DNA of 23,287 bases from Geobacter sp. (GCA_003857395.1 RPRC01000126.1:1-23287), one strand, 5' to 3'; positions 1-8,916 are shown, numbered from the stretch's first letter. Notes: generated from the letters alone by a model not told the origin. A program made the numbers and translations.

Positions 1-773
1 GACAGCTGCATTCGCACCTGACGCTGGTGGTAGGGAGGGAACACCGAGATGATACGGTTGATCGTTTCGGCGGCGTCCAGGGTGTGGAGGGTCGACATGA
101 CCAGATGGCCGGTTTCTGCGGCGGTCAGTGCCGTCTCGATGGTTTCCAGGTCGCGCATCTCGCCCACAAGGATAACGTCAGGGTCCTGACGGAGGGCGCT
201 CTTCAAGGCATTGCCGAAGGTCAGGGTGTCGAAACCGATCTCCCGCTGGCTGATGATGCTCTTTTTGTCCTTGTGAAGATATTCCACCGGGTCCTCAACA
301 GTGATGATGTTGCAGGTGCGGTTTTCGTTGATGTAGTCGATCATGGCCGCGAGAGTGGTGGATTTGCCGCTGCCGGTGGTGCCGGTGACCAGTATCAGAC
401 CTCGCTCCTCGAGACTCAGCTTTTCCAGGATTGGCGGCATGTTGAGGTTTTCGAAGGACGGAACTCCAAAGGCGATGATACGGAAGACCATGGCCACGGA
501 ACCTCGCTGCGAATAGGCGCTGACGCGGAAGCGACTGAGGCCGGGGATGCCGTAGGCCAGGTCCACTTCGAAAAATTCTTCGAAATGGATTTGCTGTTTT
601 TCGTTCATCATGGAATAGGCCATTTCGCGAATGGCGTCGGCCGACATCCTTGGTGCATTGGGAATCGGCCGCAGCCTTCCGTCGATGCGCACCACCGGTT
701 GCAGACCTGCCTTGATGTGGACGTCGGATCCCTTTGCTTTTACTGCAATGATGAGAATATCATTCAGATCCAT
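1..773 (-). CDS. PilT/PilU-family type IV pilus retraction ATPase (3' end outside window)
   Basis: Cytoplasmic hexameric ATPase of the secretion-ATPase superfamily, expected to power pilus retraction (twitching). The visible 257 residues start MDLNDIL. They show a Walker A TGTTGSGKST (130-139), an Asp box VEDPVEY (159-165), a Walker B VILVGEMRD (200-208) and a His box TGHLVMSTLHT (221-231). Family members are about 350-370 residues, so roughly 100 C-terminal residues, including the usual AIRNLIRE region, lie beyond the left edge. The ATG at 773 is 3 bp after the recA stop, and its ribosome site (AAGGA) lies inside the last recA codons, so it is probably co-transcribed with recA. Geobacter genomes carry several PilT paralogues. 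I cannot say which acts as the main retraction motor, so I give no symbol. Confidence 0.93.
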   Translation of the reverse strand, partial: MDLNDILIIAVKAKGSDVHIKAGLQPVVRIDGRLRPIPNAPRMSADAIREMAYSMMNEKQQIHFEEFFEVDLAYGIPGLSRFRVSAYSQRGSVAMVFRIIAFGVPSFENLNMPPILEKLSLEERGLILVTGTTGSGKSTTLAAMIDYINENRTCNIITVEDPVEYLHKDKKSIISQREIGFDTLTFGNALKSALRQDPDVILVGEMRDLETIETALTAAETGHLVMSTLHTLDAAETINRIISVFPPYHQRQVRMQL

Positions 774-776
774 TTA

Positions 777-1793
777 CTATTCCTTTTCTTTGCCACCCGC
801 AGCGGGGGCAAGGCCGGCCTGATCCATTATTTTGCTCTCAATCTCTGCCAGCATAGCGGGGTTTTCCTTCAGGAAGGTTCTGCTGTTTTCCCGTCCCTGT
901 CCGATACGGTCCTTTCCGTAGGAGAACCAGGCGCCGCTCTTTTCCACGATTCCACGGTCGACGGACAGGTCAAGTATATCGCCGATCCGCGAGATTCCTT
1001 CACCGTAGAGAATATCGAATTCCACTTCCCGGAAGGGGGGCGCAACCTTGTTTTTCACTACTTTGACCTTGGTGCGTGAGCCGATGATATCGTTCCCCTG
1101 TTTCAGGGAGGCAATTTTTCTGATATCGAGACGCACCGAGGCATAGAACTTGAGGGCATTGCCGCCGGTGGTGGTTTCGGGGTTGCCGAACATTACCCCG
1201 ATCTTCATCCGGATCTGGTTGATGAAGATGACGCAGGCGTTGGACTTGCTGATGATCCCCGTGAGTTTACGCAGGGCCTGGGACATGAGGCGTGCCTGAA
1301 GGCCCATGTGGGAATCGCCCATGTCTCCTTCGATCTCAGCCTTTGGCACCAGGGCTGCCACCGAGTCGATTACCAGGACGTCGATAGCGCCGCTCCGCAC
1401 CAGCATTTCGGTGATTTCCAGGGCCTGTTCGCCGGTATCGGGCTGCGAAACGAGGAGATCGTCGGTCCTGACGCCGAGTTTCCTGGCGTAGCCGATGTCG
1501 AGGGCGTGTTCGGCATCGATAAACGCGGCGATGCCGCCCAATTTCTGGGCCTCGGCTACGATGTGCAGGGCCAGGGTCGTTTTGCCCGATGATTCGGGAC
1601 CGAATATTTCAATGACGCGGCCTCGCGGTACTCCACCCACCCCGAGTGCCATGTCGAGCGAGATGGACCCGGTGGGGATTGCAGCGACACCCGGCAATGG
1701 TTCATCGTTGCCCAGACGCATGATGGAACCTTTGCCGAACTGTTTCTCGATTTGGCTGACCGCGAGATCAACCGCCTTTTCTCTTTCCTGCAT
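777..1793 (-). CDS. recA: RecA recombinase
   Basis: DNA strand-exchange ATPase and SOS co-protease. It has 338 residues, within the usual bacterial range of about 335-355. Walker [10 protein letters not shown] is at 65-73. The stretches [23 protein letters not shown] (given here only as a landmark: [17 protein letters not shown]), [17 protein letters not shown] and [18 protein letters not shown] are RecA signatures, including the L1 and L2 loops. The ATG at 1793 is supported by AGGAGG about 9 nt upstream. The C-terminal tail is short and ends in charged residues (GGKEKE), typical of the family. It is separated from cinA by 248 bp containing a palindromic repeat, so it may have its own promoter, but I found no convincing sigma-70 hexamers and no clear LexA box there. 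It is probably co-transcribed with the downstream pilT-like gene. Confidence 0.99.
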   Translation of the reverse strand: MQEREKAVDLAVSQIEKQFGKGSIMRLGNDEPLPGVAAIPTGSISLDMALGVGGVPRGRVIEIFGPESSGKTTLALHIVAEAQKLGGIAAFIDAEHALDIGYARKLGVRTDDLLVSQPDTGEQALEITEMLVRSGAIDVLVIDSVAALVPKAEIEGDMGDSHMGLQARLMSQALRKLTGIISKSNACVIFINQIRMKIGVMFGNPETTTGGNALKFYASVRLDIRKIASLKQGNDIIGSRTKVKVVKNKVAPPFREVEFDILYGEGISRIGDILDLSVDRGIVEKSGAWFSYGKDRIGQGRENSRTFLKENPAMLAEIESKIMDQAGLAPAAGGKEKE

Positions 1794-1917
1794 CTAGTGG
1801 CCTCCTGTCCGGTCGTTGCCGGATAGCTGTTCGGGGAGAGTAGCTTGCCCGGAGTCGGAATGACCCCAGAAATAGCATATTTTTCAGTGATTTTTCAAGT
1901 TTTCTTTGTTTTGCTCA

Positions 1918-2009
1918 GTAGGGGCAGGCCCCCCGCCTGCACGCTGTAGCGCTTTGGCGCGCAAGAGCGTGCCTGCCCTTGCCGGGCGGCCACAGGGGGC
2001 CGCTCCTAC
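1918..2009. repeat. REP/BIME-like palindromic repeat, copy 1 (recA-cinA gap)
   Basis: The unit is two head-to-head hairpins flanked by GTAGGGG and CTCCTAC ends. The left hairpin is GGGGCAGGC / GCCTGC around a C-rich loop. The right one is GCGGCC / GGCCGC around an ACAGGG loop. The same architecture occurs at 5010, 18594 and 20171. It resembles REP/BIME elements mobilised in other bacteria by RAYT (IS200-like) transposases; none is encoded in this window. It lies between cinA and recA and could act as a transcript-end hairpin. Confidence 0.88.
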
Positions 2010-2041
2010 AAAATTATTCAAATTAGTTGTGCAATTCTAAT

Positions 2042-3301
2042 TTACTGTTCCTCGGCATCCGGCAGCGCCATGAGATGACGCCGCAGCCAGTCCAGAGCGG
2101 TAAAGGCGGTCATTCTCCTGATCCTTTCCCGATCTCCGCTGAACTGATACCTCTTTGCCGTGCAATCGGATCGTCCAGCCAGGGCTAAAAATACCGTGCC
2201 CAGCGGTTTCTCCTCGCTGCCCCCCTCCGGGCCGGCGATGCCGGTCACGGCCAGGGCAATGTCGCTGCCGCTTGCTTTACGGATACCCCGGGCCATGGCC
2301 ATGGCTGTGGCGGAGCTAACGGCGCCTTCTTTTTCCAGCAGCTCGGCCGGTACCTGGAGGCGGCGGATCTTGGTTTCATTGCTGTAGGTAACGGCCCCTT
2401 CGAGAAAGTAGGTGGAGCTTCCGGGAAGCTCGGTGATCCTTGCGGCAATGAGTCCGCCGGTACACGACTCCGCAAGGGAAAGGGTAACGCCCTTTTTCCT
2501 GAAGAGTGCGGCTACTACGGTGTCGATGGTTTCGCCCCCTTCGGCGACCACATGGTCGCCGAGTTGTTCCCGGACCTTTTCGGCGGTCGTGTCGAGGAGT
2601 TCCTTGATGCGAGCTTCATTGTCTCCTTCACCCCGCAGCTTGACCTCAACTTCTGGATAACTGACGCAGTAGGCGATGGTCAGTCCTTCCCGCGGGCGGG
2701 CCAGTTCCTTTATCCTGTTCTCGACATGGGTTTCTGAAAGACCGAGAACACGCAGTACTCTCGTCTCGATTGAAGTTTTCTGCTTCGTCCGAGAAAGGAT
2801 AAAAGGTATGACCGTCTCAGCCAGCATTCGTTTCATTTCCACCGGGACACCGGGAAGAAAGAAAAGAAAGCATCCTTTGTGGGGGATGATGAAGCCGCAG
2901 GCAGTTCCGAGCGGGTTCGGCACCAGGCTGATCTTGGTCGGGAGCAGGGCCTGTTTCTCCGTTGACGGGAGCATCTCCCTGCCCATGATGCGGTAGCGCT
3001 CCTTCAGGTGGGAAAGAGCGTCCTCATTCAGCACCAGACGTCGACCGGTGGCACGTGCCGCGGAGCGGGCCGTGAGGTCGTCAACGGTCGGTCCGAGCCC
3101 GCCGGTGGCGATCACGAAGTCGTTGTGAGAGGCCAGCATCTCGATGGCGTCCATGATGTCCGGTTCGTTGTCGCCGACGCAGAGATGACGGCGAAGCTGG
3201 AATCCCGACTCATAGAGGCGAGAAGATATATGTGCCACATTCGTGTCGACGATTTCACCGAAGATAACTTCGTCACCGATAGAAAGAGTTGATATGTTCA
3301 T
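2042..3301 (-). CDS. cinA: CinA: competence/damage-inducible protein with NMN deamidase domain
   Basis: Two-domain protein of 419 residues. The N-terminal molybdopterin-binding-like fold (about 4-170, with TGGLGPTVDD at 66-75) is linked in this family to ADP-ribose pyrophosphatase activity. The C-terminal PncC domain (about 255-415, AESCTGG at 277-283, TGIAGPEGG at 353-361) converts NMN to nicotinate mononucleotide. I use the ATG at 3301, not an in-frame ATG 11 codons upstream. The 3301 start overlaps the pgpA stop as ATGA, has GAGG 5-6 nt upstream, and gives the expected MNISTLSIGDE opening. It is the last member of the coupled larC-pgpA-cinA run. The nicotinate product is a precursor of NaAD, the LarB substrate, which may explain the grouping (inference). 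Confidence 0.97.
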   Translation of the reverse strand: MNISTLSIGDEVIFGEIVDTNVAHISSRLYESGFQLRRHLCVGDNEPDIMDAIEMLASHNDFVIATGGLGPTVDDLTARSAARATGRRLVLNEDALSHLKERYRIMGREMLPSTEKQALLPTKISLVPNPLGTACGFIIPHKGCFLFFLPGVPVEMKRMLAETVIPFILSRTKQKTSIETRVLRVLGLSETHVENRIKELARPREGLTIAYCVSYPEVEVKLRGEGDNEARIKELLDTTAEKVREQLGDHVVAEGGETIDTVVAALFRKKGVTLSLAESCTGGLIAARITELPGSSTYFLEGAVTYSNETKIRRLQVPAELLEKEGAVSSATAMAMARGIRKASGSDIALAVTGIAGPEGGSEEKPLGTVFLALAGRSDCTAKRYQFSGDRERIRRMTAFTALDWLRRHLMALPDAEEQ

Positions 3302-3747
3302 AGAAACCTCAGCAGCAGATGAAGAGATATGCAAGCGTAGATCCCTGCAATCACGTCGTCAAGAACAACGCCGTAGCCGTTCTTTATTTTCTGGTCGAAG
3401 AACCGCGCCGGCGGGATCTTGGTAATGTCAAAGAAGCGGAATAAAAGAAAACCGGCGACAATTGAAGACCAGGAAGCGGAGACGGCCGTCATGGTTATCA
3501 AAAAACCGATGACTTCATCAATAACGATCTTGCCGGAATCTTTTTCTCCGAATACTTCTTCCGCGTGTCCCGAGACCCAGCAGGAAAAGAAGAAAAAGGC
3601 CAGCAGGGTGAGGAGGTAGAGCGGCAGGGAGAGAGTCGACAGGAGGAGGTAGAAGGGGATTGCCCCCAGAGTGCCGACAGTTCCGGATGCCAGCGGGCTG
3701 AAGCCGGTGCCGAACCAGCTTGCGAAAAAGACGATGAATTTCTTCAC
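3298..3747 (-). CDS. pgpA: Phosphatidylglycerophosphatase A
   Basis: Integral inner-membrane phosphatase that dephosphorylates phosphatidylglycerol phosphate, the last step of phosphatidylglycerol synthesis. The 149-residue protein has the family signatures FSPLASGTVGTLGAIP (16-31), KDSGKIVIDEVIG (69-81), RFFDITKIPP (104-113) and GYGVVLDDVIAG (124-135). It has about four hydrophobic segments. The start is GTG at 3747: it overlaps the larC TGA stop (GTGA), and the stop at 3298-3300 overlaps the cinA ATG (ATGA). Both 4-bp overlaps imply translational re-initiation along larC-pgpA-cinA. The length matches short PgpA proteins. Nothing suggests a specific tie between lipid synthesis and the neighbouring nickel-cofactor genes beyond co-expression. 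Confidence 0.94.
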   Translation of the reverse strand: MKKFIVFFASWFGTGFSPLASGTVGTLGAIPFYLLLSTLSLPLYLLTLLAFFFFSCWVSGHAEEVFGEKDSGKIVIDEVIGFLITMTAVSASWSSIVAGFLLFRFFDITKIPPARFFDQKIKNGYGVVLDDVIAGIYACISLHLLLRFL

Positions 3748-4916
3748 GGCTCCCAGGTCTCCCTTTCAATGATTTTGTACACCTCCAGCAAAGGAATCCC
3801 CTTGGCTTCGGCTATCCGGCGGCACTCTTCGAACTCGGGGGCTACACGCACCAGAGATGCGTCATCCCGGATGACTTTGACCTGCACCCTGCCCAAGCTG
3901 GTATCCCGCTCTTCCAGGGAGCGGTGAAGTTTCAGGCGGGTTGCCGGATAGTGGCGAACTCCGATGGCACTTGTTTCGATCAGCAGCATGCGGGCGAGTT
4001 TTTCCTGCAGGGCGGGAGGGGCCAGGATCGTGACACAGACCCCTGGGCGATTCTTTTTCATCTGCACTGGTGAAAAGACCACATCGAGTGCTCCGGCCGC
4101 CATGATGCGGTCCATGAGGAATCCAAGGATTTCCGGATTCATGTCGTCGATATGGGTTTCCAGGACCCTGATCTCGTCTCCCGGAAGGGGAGATGTTTTC
4201 TCTCCCAGCATGACCCGGAGGATGTTCGGTGTGTCCGGGAAGTCCCGGTCTCCTGCGCCGTTTCCGATTTCCATGACAGTAAAAGGCGGCGCGGCACCGA
4301 AGCCGGAGCAAAGGGCTGCCAGAATTGCGGCGCCGGTTGGGGTTACCCGTTCGCCGGCGCCCAGTTCACTGTGGACCGGAATACCCCGGAGAAGTTCAAC
4401 TGTTGCTGGAGCCGGCACCGGAAGCCTGCCGTGAGCTGTCTCCACATGGCCGCTACCCAGGGGCAGGGAAGACGCGTAGATTTCTTCGATTTCCAGAAAA
4501 TCGAGACAGAGTGCGGTCCCGACGATATCGATGATGGAGTCCAGGGCGCCTACTTCATGAAAGTGGACGCGGCTCAGTTCAACACCATGGACCTTTGCCT
4601 CCGCTTCGGCGAGTCGCCGGAAAATTCGCCCCGCTTTTTCTTTGACATTGACCGCGAAGGAACTCCGCTCGATCATCCCGGCAATGTCGTCATAATGGCG
4701 GTGCGGCTGGTCTTCTGTAACATGAACATGGAACTTCGCTGCCCGGATGCCGCGGCGAGCGGTTTCTTCCGAGGAAAGAGCGTATCCTGAAAGGGCTATG
4801 GGGAGCCGTGCCAGTTCCTCCTTGAGAAACGAGAGGGGAACGCCCAGGTCAAGGAGCGCCCCAACTGTCATATCGCCGGAGATCCCGGCAAAGCAGTCGA
4901 AATAGAGTATCTTCAA
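3744..4916 (-). CDS. larC: LarC: nickel-pincer cofactor nickel insertase
   Basis: CTP-dependent enzyme that inserts Ni into the dithio-pyridinium mononucleotide to make the nickel-pincer nucleotide cofactor of LarA-type racemases (established for the family, formerly DUF111). The product has 390 residues opening MKILYFDCFAGISGDM, with VHFHEVGALDSIIDIVG at 117-133. A modest His cluster (HVHV, PHRHY) lies around 63-75. I choose the TTG at 4916: GGAGG sits exactly 5 nt upstream and the family N-terminus begins there. A longer in-frame start at 4955 has no such support. The gene is one uninterrupted frame, unlike the frameshift-joined larC1/larC2 of lactobacilli. It overlaps pgpA by 4 bp. larE and larA are not in the window. 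Confidence 0.95.
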   Translation of the reverse strand: MKILYFDCFAGISGDMTVGALLDLGVPLSFLKEELARLPIALSGYALSSEETARRGIRAAKFHVHVTEDQPHRHYDDIAGMIERSSFAVNVKEKAGRIFRRLAEAEAKVHGVELSRVHFHEVGALDSIIDIVGTALCLDFLEIEEIYASSLPLGSGHVETAHGRLPVPAPATVELLRGIPVHSELGAGERVTPTGAAILAALCSGFGAAPPFTVMEIGNGAGDRDFPDTPNILRVMLGEKTSPLPGDEIRVLETHIDDMNPEILGFLMDRIMAAGALDVVFSPVQMKKNRPGVCVTILAPPALQEKLARMLLIETSAIGVRHYPATRLKLHRSLEERDTSLGRVQVKVIRDDASLVRVAPEFEECRRIAEAKGIPLLEVYKIIERETWEP

Positions 4917-5009
4917 ACAGTCCTCCAGCCGCTGATCGCTAGTTGTTACGTGCAAATCTCAAATGAGCGTATTTTTTCCTCCCCCCTTGACGGGAGAGGG
5001 TTCTTCTTC

Positions 5010-5068
5010 GTAGGGGCAACCGCCTGTGGTTGTCCTGGAATTGGGCAGGCACAGGGGCCTGCCCCTCC
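5010..5068. repeat. REP/BIME-like palindromic repeat, copy 2 (larC-larB gap)
   Basis: Two hairpins, CAACC/GGTTG and CAGGC/GCCTG, lie between GTAGGGG and CCCCTCC ends. The spacer differs from the other copies, and the left stem differs in sequence but still pairs. It ends 2 bp after the larB stop codon. The flanking piece at 4981-5000 (C-run, then GGGAGAGGG) is another imperfect inverted repeat. Confidence 0.85.
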
Positions 5069-5070
5069 AG

Positions 5071-5823
5071 CTATTCTTTCCTGTTCATCAGACTTGCGGC
5101 ATAGCCCGCGCCGAAGCCGTTATCAATATTCACCACCGTAACCCCGGAAGCGCAGGAATTCAGCATCCCCAGCAGGGCGGCGATGCCGCCGAAAGAGGCG
5201 CCGTAACCGACCGAGGTCGGTACGGCAATGACCGGCCGGTTTACCATTCCGCCTACCACCGAGGGAAGGGCGCCTTCCATACCGGCCACCACAATCAGGA
5301 CCGATGCGGAAAAAATGAGGTCTTTCCTGCCGAGCAGGCGGTGGATGCCCGCCACGCCGACGTCGATCAATTGTTCCACCTCATTTCCCAGGAGCCGCGC
5401 CGTTACTGCTGCTTCGGCGGCTACCGGGATGTCGGATGTGCCGGCTGAGATGACAAGAATTGTCCCCTTGCCCTTGATATCGACAGGATTCTGTTCGATG
5501 GTGAGGCAACGGGCGTCTTCATGGTAGCAGGCCAGCGGAAAAGCGTCGGAAATCTGTCTCGCCTTGTCCACGCAGAGTCGGGTTACCAGGACGTTGCTTC
5601 CCCTTGCCGTGAGGGCTGCGACAATCTGCTGGATCTGGGAGGTACTCTTGCCTTCCCCGAAGACAACCTCGGGAAACCCCTGGCGGAGGGTCCGGTGATG
5701 GTCGATGGTAGCGCAGCCGATATCTTCATAGGGCAGATGGCGGAGTCGTTCGACGACATCGTCAACGCTGGTTTCCCCCCGTTGGAGGTGCTCGAGAATC
5801 AATCGCAGTTCTTTGGTTTCCAT
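5071..5823 (-). CDS. larB: LarB: NaAD carboxylase/hydrolase of nickel-pincer cofactor synthesis
   Basis: First committed enzyme of nickel-pincer nucleotide synthesis. It carboxylates the pyridinium ring of nicotinic acid adenine dinucleotide and cleaves the phosphoanhydride. The C-terminal half (about 115-250) is a PurE-like domain with VISAGTSDIPVAAEAAVTA, VAGMEGALPSVVGG and PTSVGYGASFGG. I place the start at ATG 5823 (METKELRLIL), giving 250 residues, the family norm. An in-frame extension of 50 codons upstream has no family-like sequence. The ribosome site is weak (GGGG about 8 nt upstream). It is followed on the same strand by larC, with a 154-bp gap holding a palindromic repeat. The 174-bp region upstream (5824-5997) has only a poor promoter candidate. 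Confidence 0.95.
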   Translation of the reverse strand: METKELRLILEHLQRGETSVDDVVERLRHLPYEDIGCATIDHHRTLRQGFPEVVFGEGKSTSQIQQIVAALTARGSNVLVTRLCVDKARQISDAFPLACYHEDARCLTIEQNPVDIKGKGTILVISAGTSDIPVAAEAAVTARLLGNEVEQLIDVGVAGIHRLLGRKDLIFSASVLIVVAGMEGALPSVVGGMVNRPVIAVPTSVGYGASFGGIAALLGMLNSCASGVTVVNIDNGFGAGYAASLMNRKE

Positions 5824-5997
5824 GGTCAGACCCCGGTGTGGATGAGGGAAAAATAGAGCCTGTAAAAATAGCACTTTTTCGTGGGGAAGCGAAGGAAAAA
5901 TGCGGTTATGAGGTTTCGGGGAAGAATTGCCTTGGATTGCCCGCAACAATTTATCTTGGGCAATGATAGGCATGTATAAGGGGGAGTGTCCTGCTGG

Positions 5998-8025
5998 CTA
6001 CTCATCGGGAAGCTGTTGCGCAACCTTATGGAACTCTTCCTGGATCTCTCGAAAGGCTTCAACGGCCGCTGGATCAAAATGAGTACCCTTGTTGCGGACG
6101 ATGATTTCCACCGCATCCTCATGGCTGAAAGCCGGTTTGTAGCGACGCTTGCAGATTATTGCGTCATAGACATCGGCAACAGCCATAATTCTGCCGAAAA
6201 GGGGGATATCTTCTCCGGAGAGGCCTTCAGGATAGCCACTGCCGTTCCATTTTTCGTGATGTGAGTAGGCAATGATTTTACCGAATTGCAGAAATGAGTC
6301 TTTGACATCTTTTCCGTAGAGGTGTTCCGCACGTTGGATAGCCTCACGACCATAAAGAGTATGCTTTTTCATCTCCAGGTATTCATCTTCGGTCAGGGAT
6401 GAGGGTTTCAGGAGGATGCTGTCCGGGACGCCCACTTTGCCGATATCGTGAAGCGTTGCGGAGCGGTAGAGAAGATCAATGGTTTCCTCATCCAGGACTT
6501 CCGAAAATTTCGGGTCCTTGGCCATTTGGTCCGACAGGAGCTTGACATAGTGCTGACAGCGCTCGATATGCCTCCCCGTTTCACTGTCGCGCGTTTCCGT
6601 CAGGGCTGCCAGGCATTGGATAGTGAAGTTCTGCATCGCCACGAGGTCTTTGTTGCGGGATTTAACGGTTTGCTCTTCTCGCCAGTATTTGATGAAGGTG
6701 AGCAGGGAGAAATTTCCGCCGAGTGTCACGAGGGGCAAAAGGGGCGAGATGAAAATACCCTTTGTCCTGAGTGCCCAGCCTGATGCAATCCACAGGCCTG
6801 CACAGCAAATGGCAATGGCGGATAAACCGAGGATCGAGCGAGTCCAGCTCAGAATCAATGCGGAAAGGGTGCCGCAGATAAGAACCAGGAGCAGTTCGAG
6901 GCCGGGAGTCCAGTAGGGGCGACGGAAAAACTCATTTTTCAGTATATTGTCGACTATCGTTGCATGGATTTCTGTTCCTGGGGTAGTCGCTGCCAAAGGG
7001 GTGGTCCGGTAGTCTTCCAGGCCAATGGCGGACGCACCGAGGAAAACGATTCGACCTTCGATACTCTTTCGTTCGACTGAGTCCTGCAGGATGTCCAGGG
7101 CTGAGAGATGGGTGAAGGGGGTCTGCGAATCGTGGAAACGGATAAGAAGGTTTGCTTTTGAATCAACCGGGATACTGATATCGGAAAGGACGATGCTTTC
7201 CAGTTGGCCAGAGGAGGTTTTCAGCACTGCCTGCTTGGTCTTTTGCGCTTGCATGAAGGTTGCCAGTGGCAGGCTGGGGAATAGTTTCCCCTGGTATTCG
7301 ATAAGAAGTGGAACGCGACGCAGAACTCCGTCACTGTCAGGGGCCATATTGAAAAAGCCTGAACCAGCGGAAGCGAGTGTCAGCGAAGGGAGGCTGCAGG
7401 TGGCACCCTTTGCGCTGAAAAGGCTCGAAGGGAGTCCCGTCCTGCCGCTCTGATCCATGATGGCTACTGTCAGCGGGTGATGAGGGCATTCCGCAGAGGG
7501 GTTTCCACCCTTTGTGAAGAGAAAGCTGTATCCCAGTACAAAGGAGCCTTGGGAAATGATGTCTGCAAGTACCTTGTCGTTGTCCTGCATGTTTGCAGGG
7601 ATTTCCTTCAGGTCGACCTTGACGCCGAATTCACTGCGGATATCTTCGCTGACAACACGCAGGGAGGTGCGGTCCGGTTCGGGGAATACCATGTCGAGGC
7701 TGATGCTTGAAGCACCAAGCATGCGGATTTTGTCAAGGAGAGCCGCGATGCGGTAACGGGGCCATGGCCATTGGCCGTAACGGGCGAGGCTTTTTTCGTC
7801 AATGTCGACAATGACGGGATTTGCAATTACCGATGGGTTGATGGGCGAACTGTTAGAGTGCAGGAATGTGTCGTAGATTTTGTTGTCGAAAAAATGGAAG
7901 ATAGCCGGCCTGTATATGGCGAGCACTGCGAGGAGCAGCGTGAGCCCGATACCTGCACAGAATATCCAGCCACGCATTTTTTTAGGTTTCGCCAGGAGCG
8001 CTTTCCGTATTGCCAGGAAGGTCAT
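5998..8025 (-). CDS. CHASE2 sensor / HD-GYP cyclic-di-GMP phosphodiesterase
   Basis: Membrane signalling protein of 675 residues. It has one TM segment (about 20-40), an extracytoplasmic CHASE2 domain (about 42-355), three closely spaced TM helices (about 372-394, 398-420, 424-447), a short linker and a cytoplasmic HD-GYP domain (about 460-665). The HD-GYP domain carries ETGRHIERC (482-490), the HD pair in LHDIGK (525-530), HHEKWNGSGYP with the GYP-type loop (589-599) and AVADVYDA (615-622). These metal and substrate residues look intact, so it should hydrolyse c-di-GMP. The ATG at 8025 follows AAGGA by 7 nt. It is last in a same-strand cluster after the FecR and OmpA-like genes, 61 bp from the latter. 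CHASE2 is more often fused to adenylate cyclases or kinases. The sensed signal is unknown. Confidence 0.93.
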   Translation of the reverse strand: MTFLAIRKALLAKPKKMRGWIFCAGIGLTLLLAVLAIYRPAIFHFFDNKIYDTFLHSNSSPINPSVIANPVIVDIDEKSLARYGQWPWPRYRIAALLDKIRMLGASSISLDMVFPEPDRTSLRVVSEDIRSEFGVKVDLKEIPANMQDNDKVLADIISQGSFVLGYSFLFTKGGNPSAECPHHPLTVAIMDQSGRTGLPSSLFSAKGATCSLPSLTLASAGSGFFNMAPDSDGVLRRVPLLIEYQGKLFPSLPLATFMQAQKTKQAVLKTSSGQLESIVLSDISIPVDSKANLLIRFHDSQTPFTHLSALDILQDSVERKSIEGRIVFLGASAIGLEDYRTTPLAATTPGTEIHATIVDNILKNEFFRRPYWTPGLELLLVLICGTLSALILSWTRSILGLSAIAICCAGLWIASGWALRTKGIFISPLLPLVTLGGNFSLLTFIKYWREEQTVKSRNKDLVAMQNFTIQCLAALTETRDSETGRHIERCQHYVKLLSDQMAKDPKFSEVLDEETIDLLYRSATLHDIGKVGVPDSILLKPSSLTEDEYLEMKKHTLYGREAIQRAEHLYGKDVKDSFLQFGKIIAYSHHEKWNGSGYPEGLSGEDIPLFGRIMAVADVYDAIICKRRYKPAFSHEDAVEIIVRNKGTHFDPAAVEAFREIQEEFHKVAQQLPDE

Positions 8026-8086
8026 CTGTCAATCCTTGTCGCAGTGCCGACAGGCACCCGCACAATTTTTTGTCCCGGGGAGTGAC

Positions 8087-8692
8087 TCATCGAACCACGA
8101 CTTCAACCCGCCTGTTTCTCGGTTCCCGGACTTCATCCTCCGTTTGGATGAGAGGATTGTCCTCGCCATGGGATGTTACCTCGATAAATTGGGGGTCAAT
8201 TCCCAGGTGAAGAAGTATTTTCTGCACCAGGAGTGCCCGTTCCAGTGCGAGGTGGAAATTGTAATCCCGGGTTCCGACCCGGTCAGTATGCCCCACGACA
8301 CTCACATCTGTCGATTCGTGGTCTGCAATTGCCGGGAGAACTTTGGACAGAATTTTTCTGGATCCGTCCGTTAATTCGGTGGTGTTGGTTTTGAAATACA
8401 GGAGGAAATGGATAGGTGGTGGGGGCAATGCCAAGAGTGCTTTGCCGAAAATTTCCTGGATTTTCTCTTCACCCATGAGCTCTGGTGAACTGGGTGCTCT
8501 CTCCGCGGATTGTATGCCGGTCGCCAGATTCGGTTCCTGCAGCAACTGGCTCCCTCCCTGGTTGGACACGATAAGCTTGCCGGTTGTTCCGTCAGGATGC
8601 GGTAGCAGGACAACAACACATCGGTCTCGGCTGCAGGCTGCCAGGCAAAGGAGAAATGTCAGGCCAAGGAGAATCAGTCCGTGTGGTTTCAT
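8087..8692 (-). CDS. OmpA-like peptidoglycan-binding lipoprotein
   Basis: Predicted outer-membrane lipoprotein of 201 residues. A signal peptide ends in a lipobox LAAC, with Cys20 as the acylated residue and Ser at +2 (no inner-membrane retention signal). A variable region (21-90) follows. A C-terminal OmpA domain (about 93-201) has VVGHTDRVGTRDYN (132-145), LALERALLVQKIL (148-160) and the terminal NRRVEVVV. The conserved Asp and Arg residues that bind diaminopimelate peptides are present. The ATG at 8692 has GAGG 6-7 nt upstream. It lies between the FecR-like gene (224 bp upstream, the gap filled mostly by a repeat element) and the CHASE2/HD-GYP gene. It may report envelope or peptidoglycan state to that sensor (inference). 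Confidence 0.92.
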   Translation of the reverse strand: MKPHGLILLGLTFLLCLAACSRDRCVVVLLPHPDGTTGKLIVSNQGGSQLLQEPNLATGIQSAERAPSSPELMGEEKIQEIFGKALLALPPPPIHFLLYFKTNTTELTDGSRKILSKVLPAIADHESTDVSVVGHTDRVGTRDYNFHLALERALLVQKILLHLGIDPQFIEVTSHGEDNPLIQTEDEVREPRNRRVEVVVR

Positions 8693-8757
8693 GAAATACC
8701 TCGCGGGATATCAAAAAGAAATTACGGTGCAGCGAACAATAAACGCGGGACAGCAGG

Positions 8758-8915
8758 AGCCTGTCGGGCTTAGGGTAAATCTGCTGCAAATCCGTCTGGA
8801 CGATCCATATGTCGCCGCTTTTTTGGGTAATAGAACAACTATTATCCTGCAAAATCGACAAAATCTGACCTCTCCCGGCCGAATTTTCGCTTCGATTTCC
8901 TAAGTCCGACAGGCT
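8758..8915. repeat. MITE-like element with 17-bp terminal inverted repeats (copy A)
   Basis: The left end AGCCTGTCGGGCTTAGG (8758-8774) is an inverted copy of the right end (8899-8915) with one mismatch. The interior has no gene. The first 41 bp match positions 21751-21791 at 38 of 41 bases, so this is a dispersed repeat. It fills most of the FecR-OmpA gap and ends one base from the FecR stop codon. A non-autonomous transposon relic is the simplest reading; no target duplication is evident. Confidence 0.85.
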
Positions 8916-8916
8916 G

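Noticed and set aside
27..1079. 350-codon plus-strand frame across the pilT-like gene and recA
   Set aside because: Antisense to two clear genes, and crosses their boundary. The composition is that of a shadow frame.
1794..1917. SOS (LexA) box or sigma-70 promoter upstream of recA
   Set aside because: TTGAAA and TATGCT occur on the minus strand but only 13 bp apart. No GGTT...ACC dyad of the Geobacter LexA type was seen.
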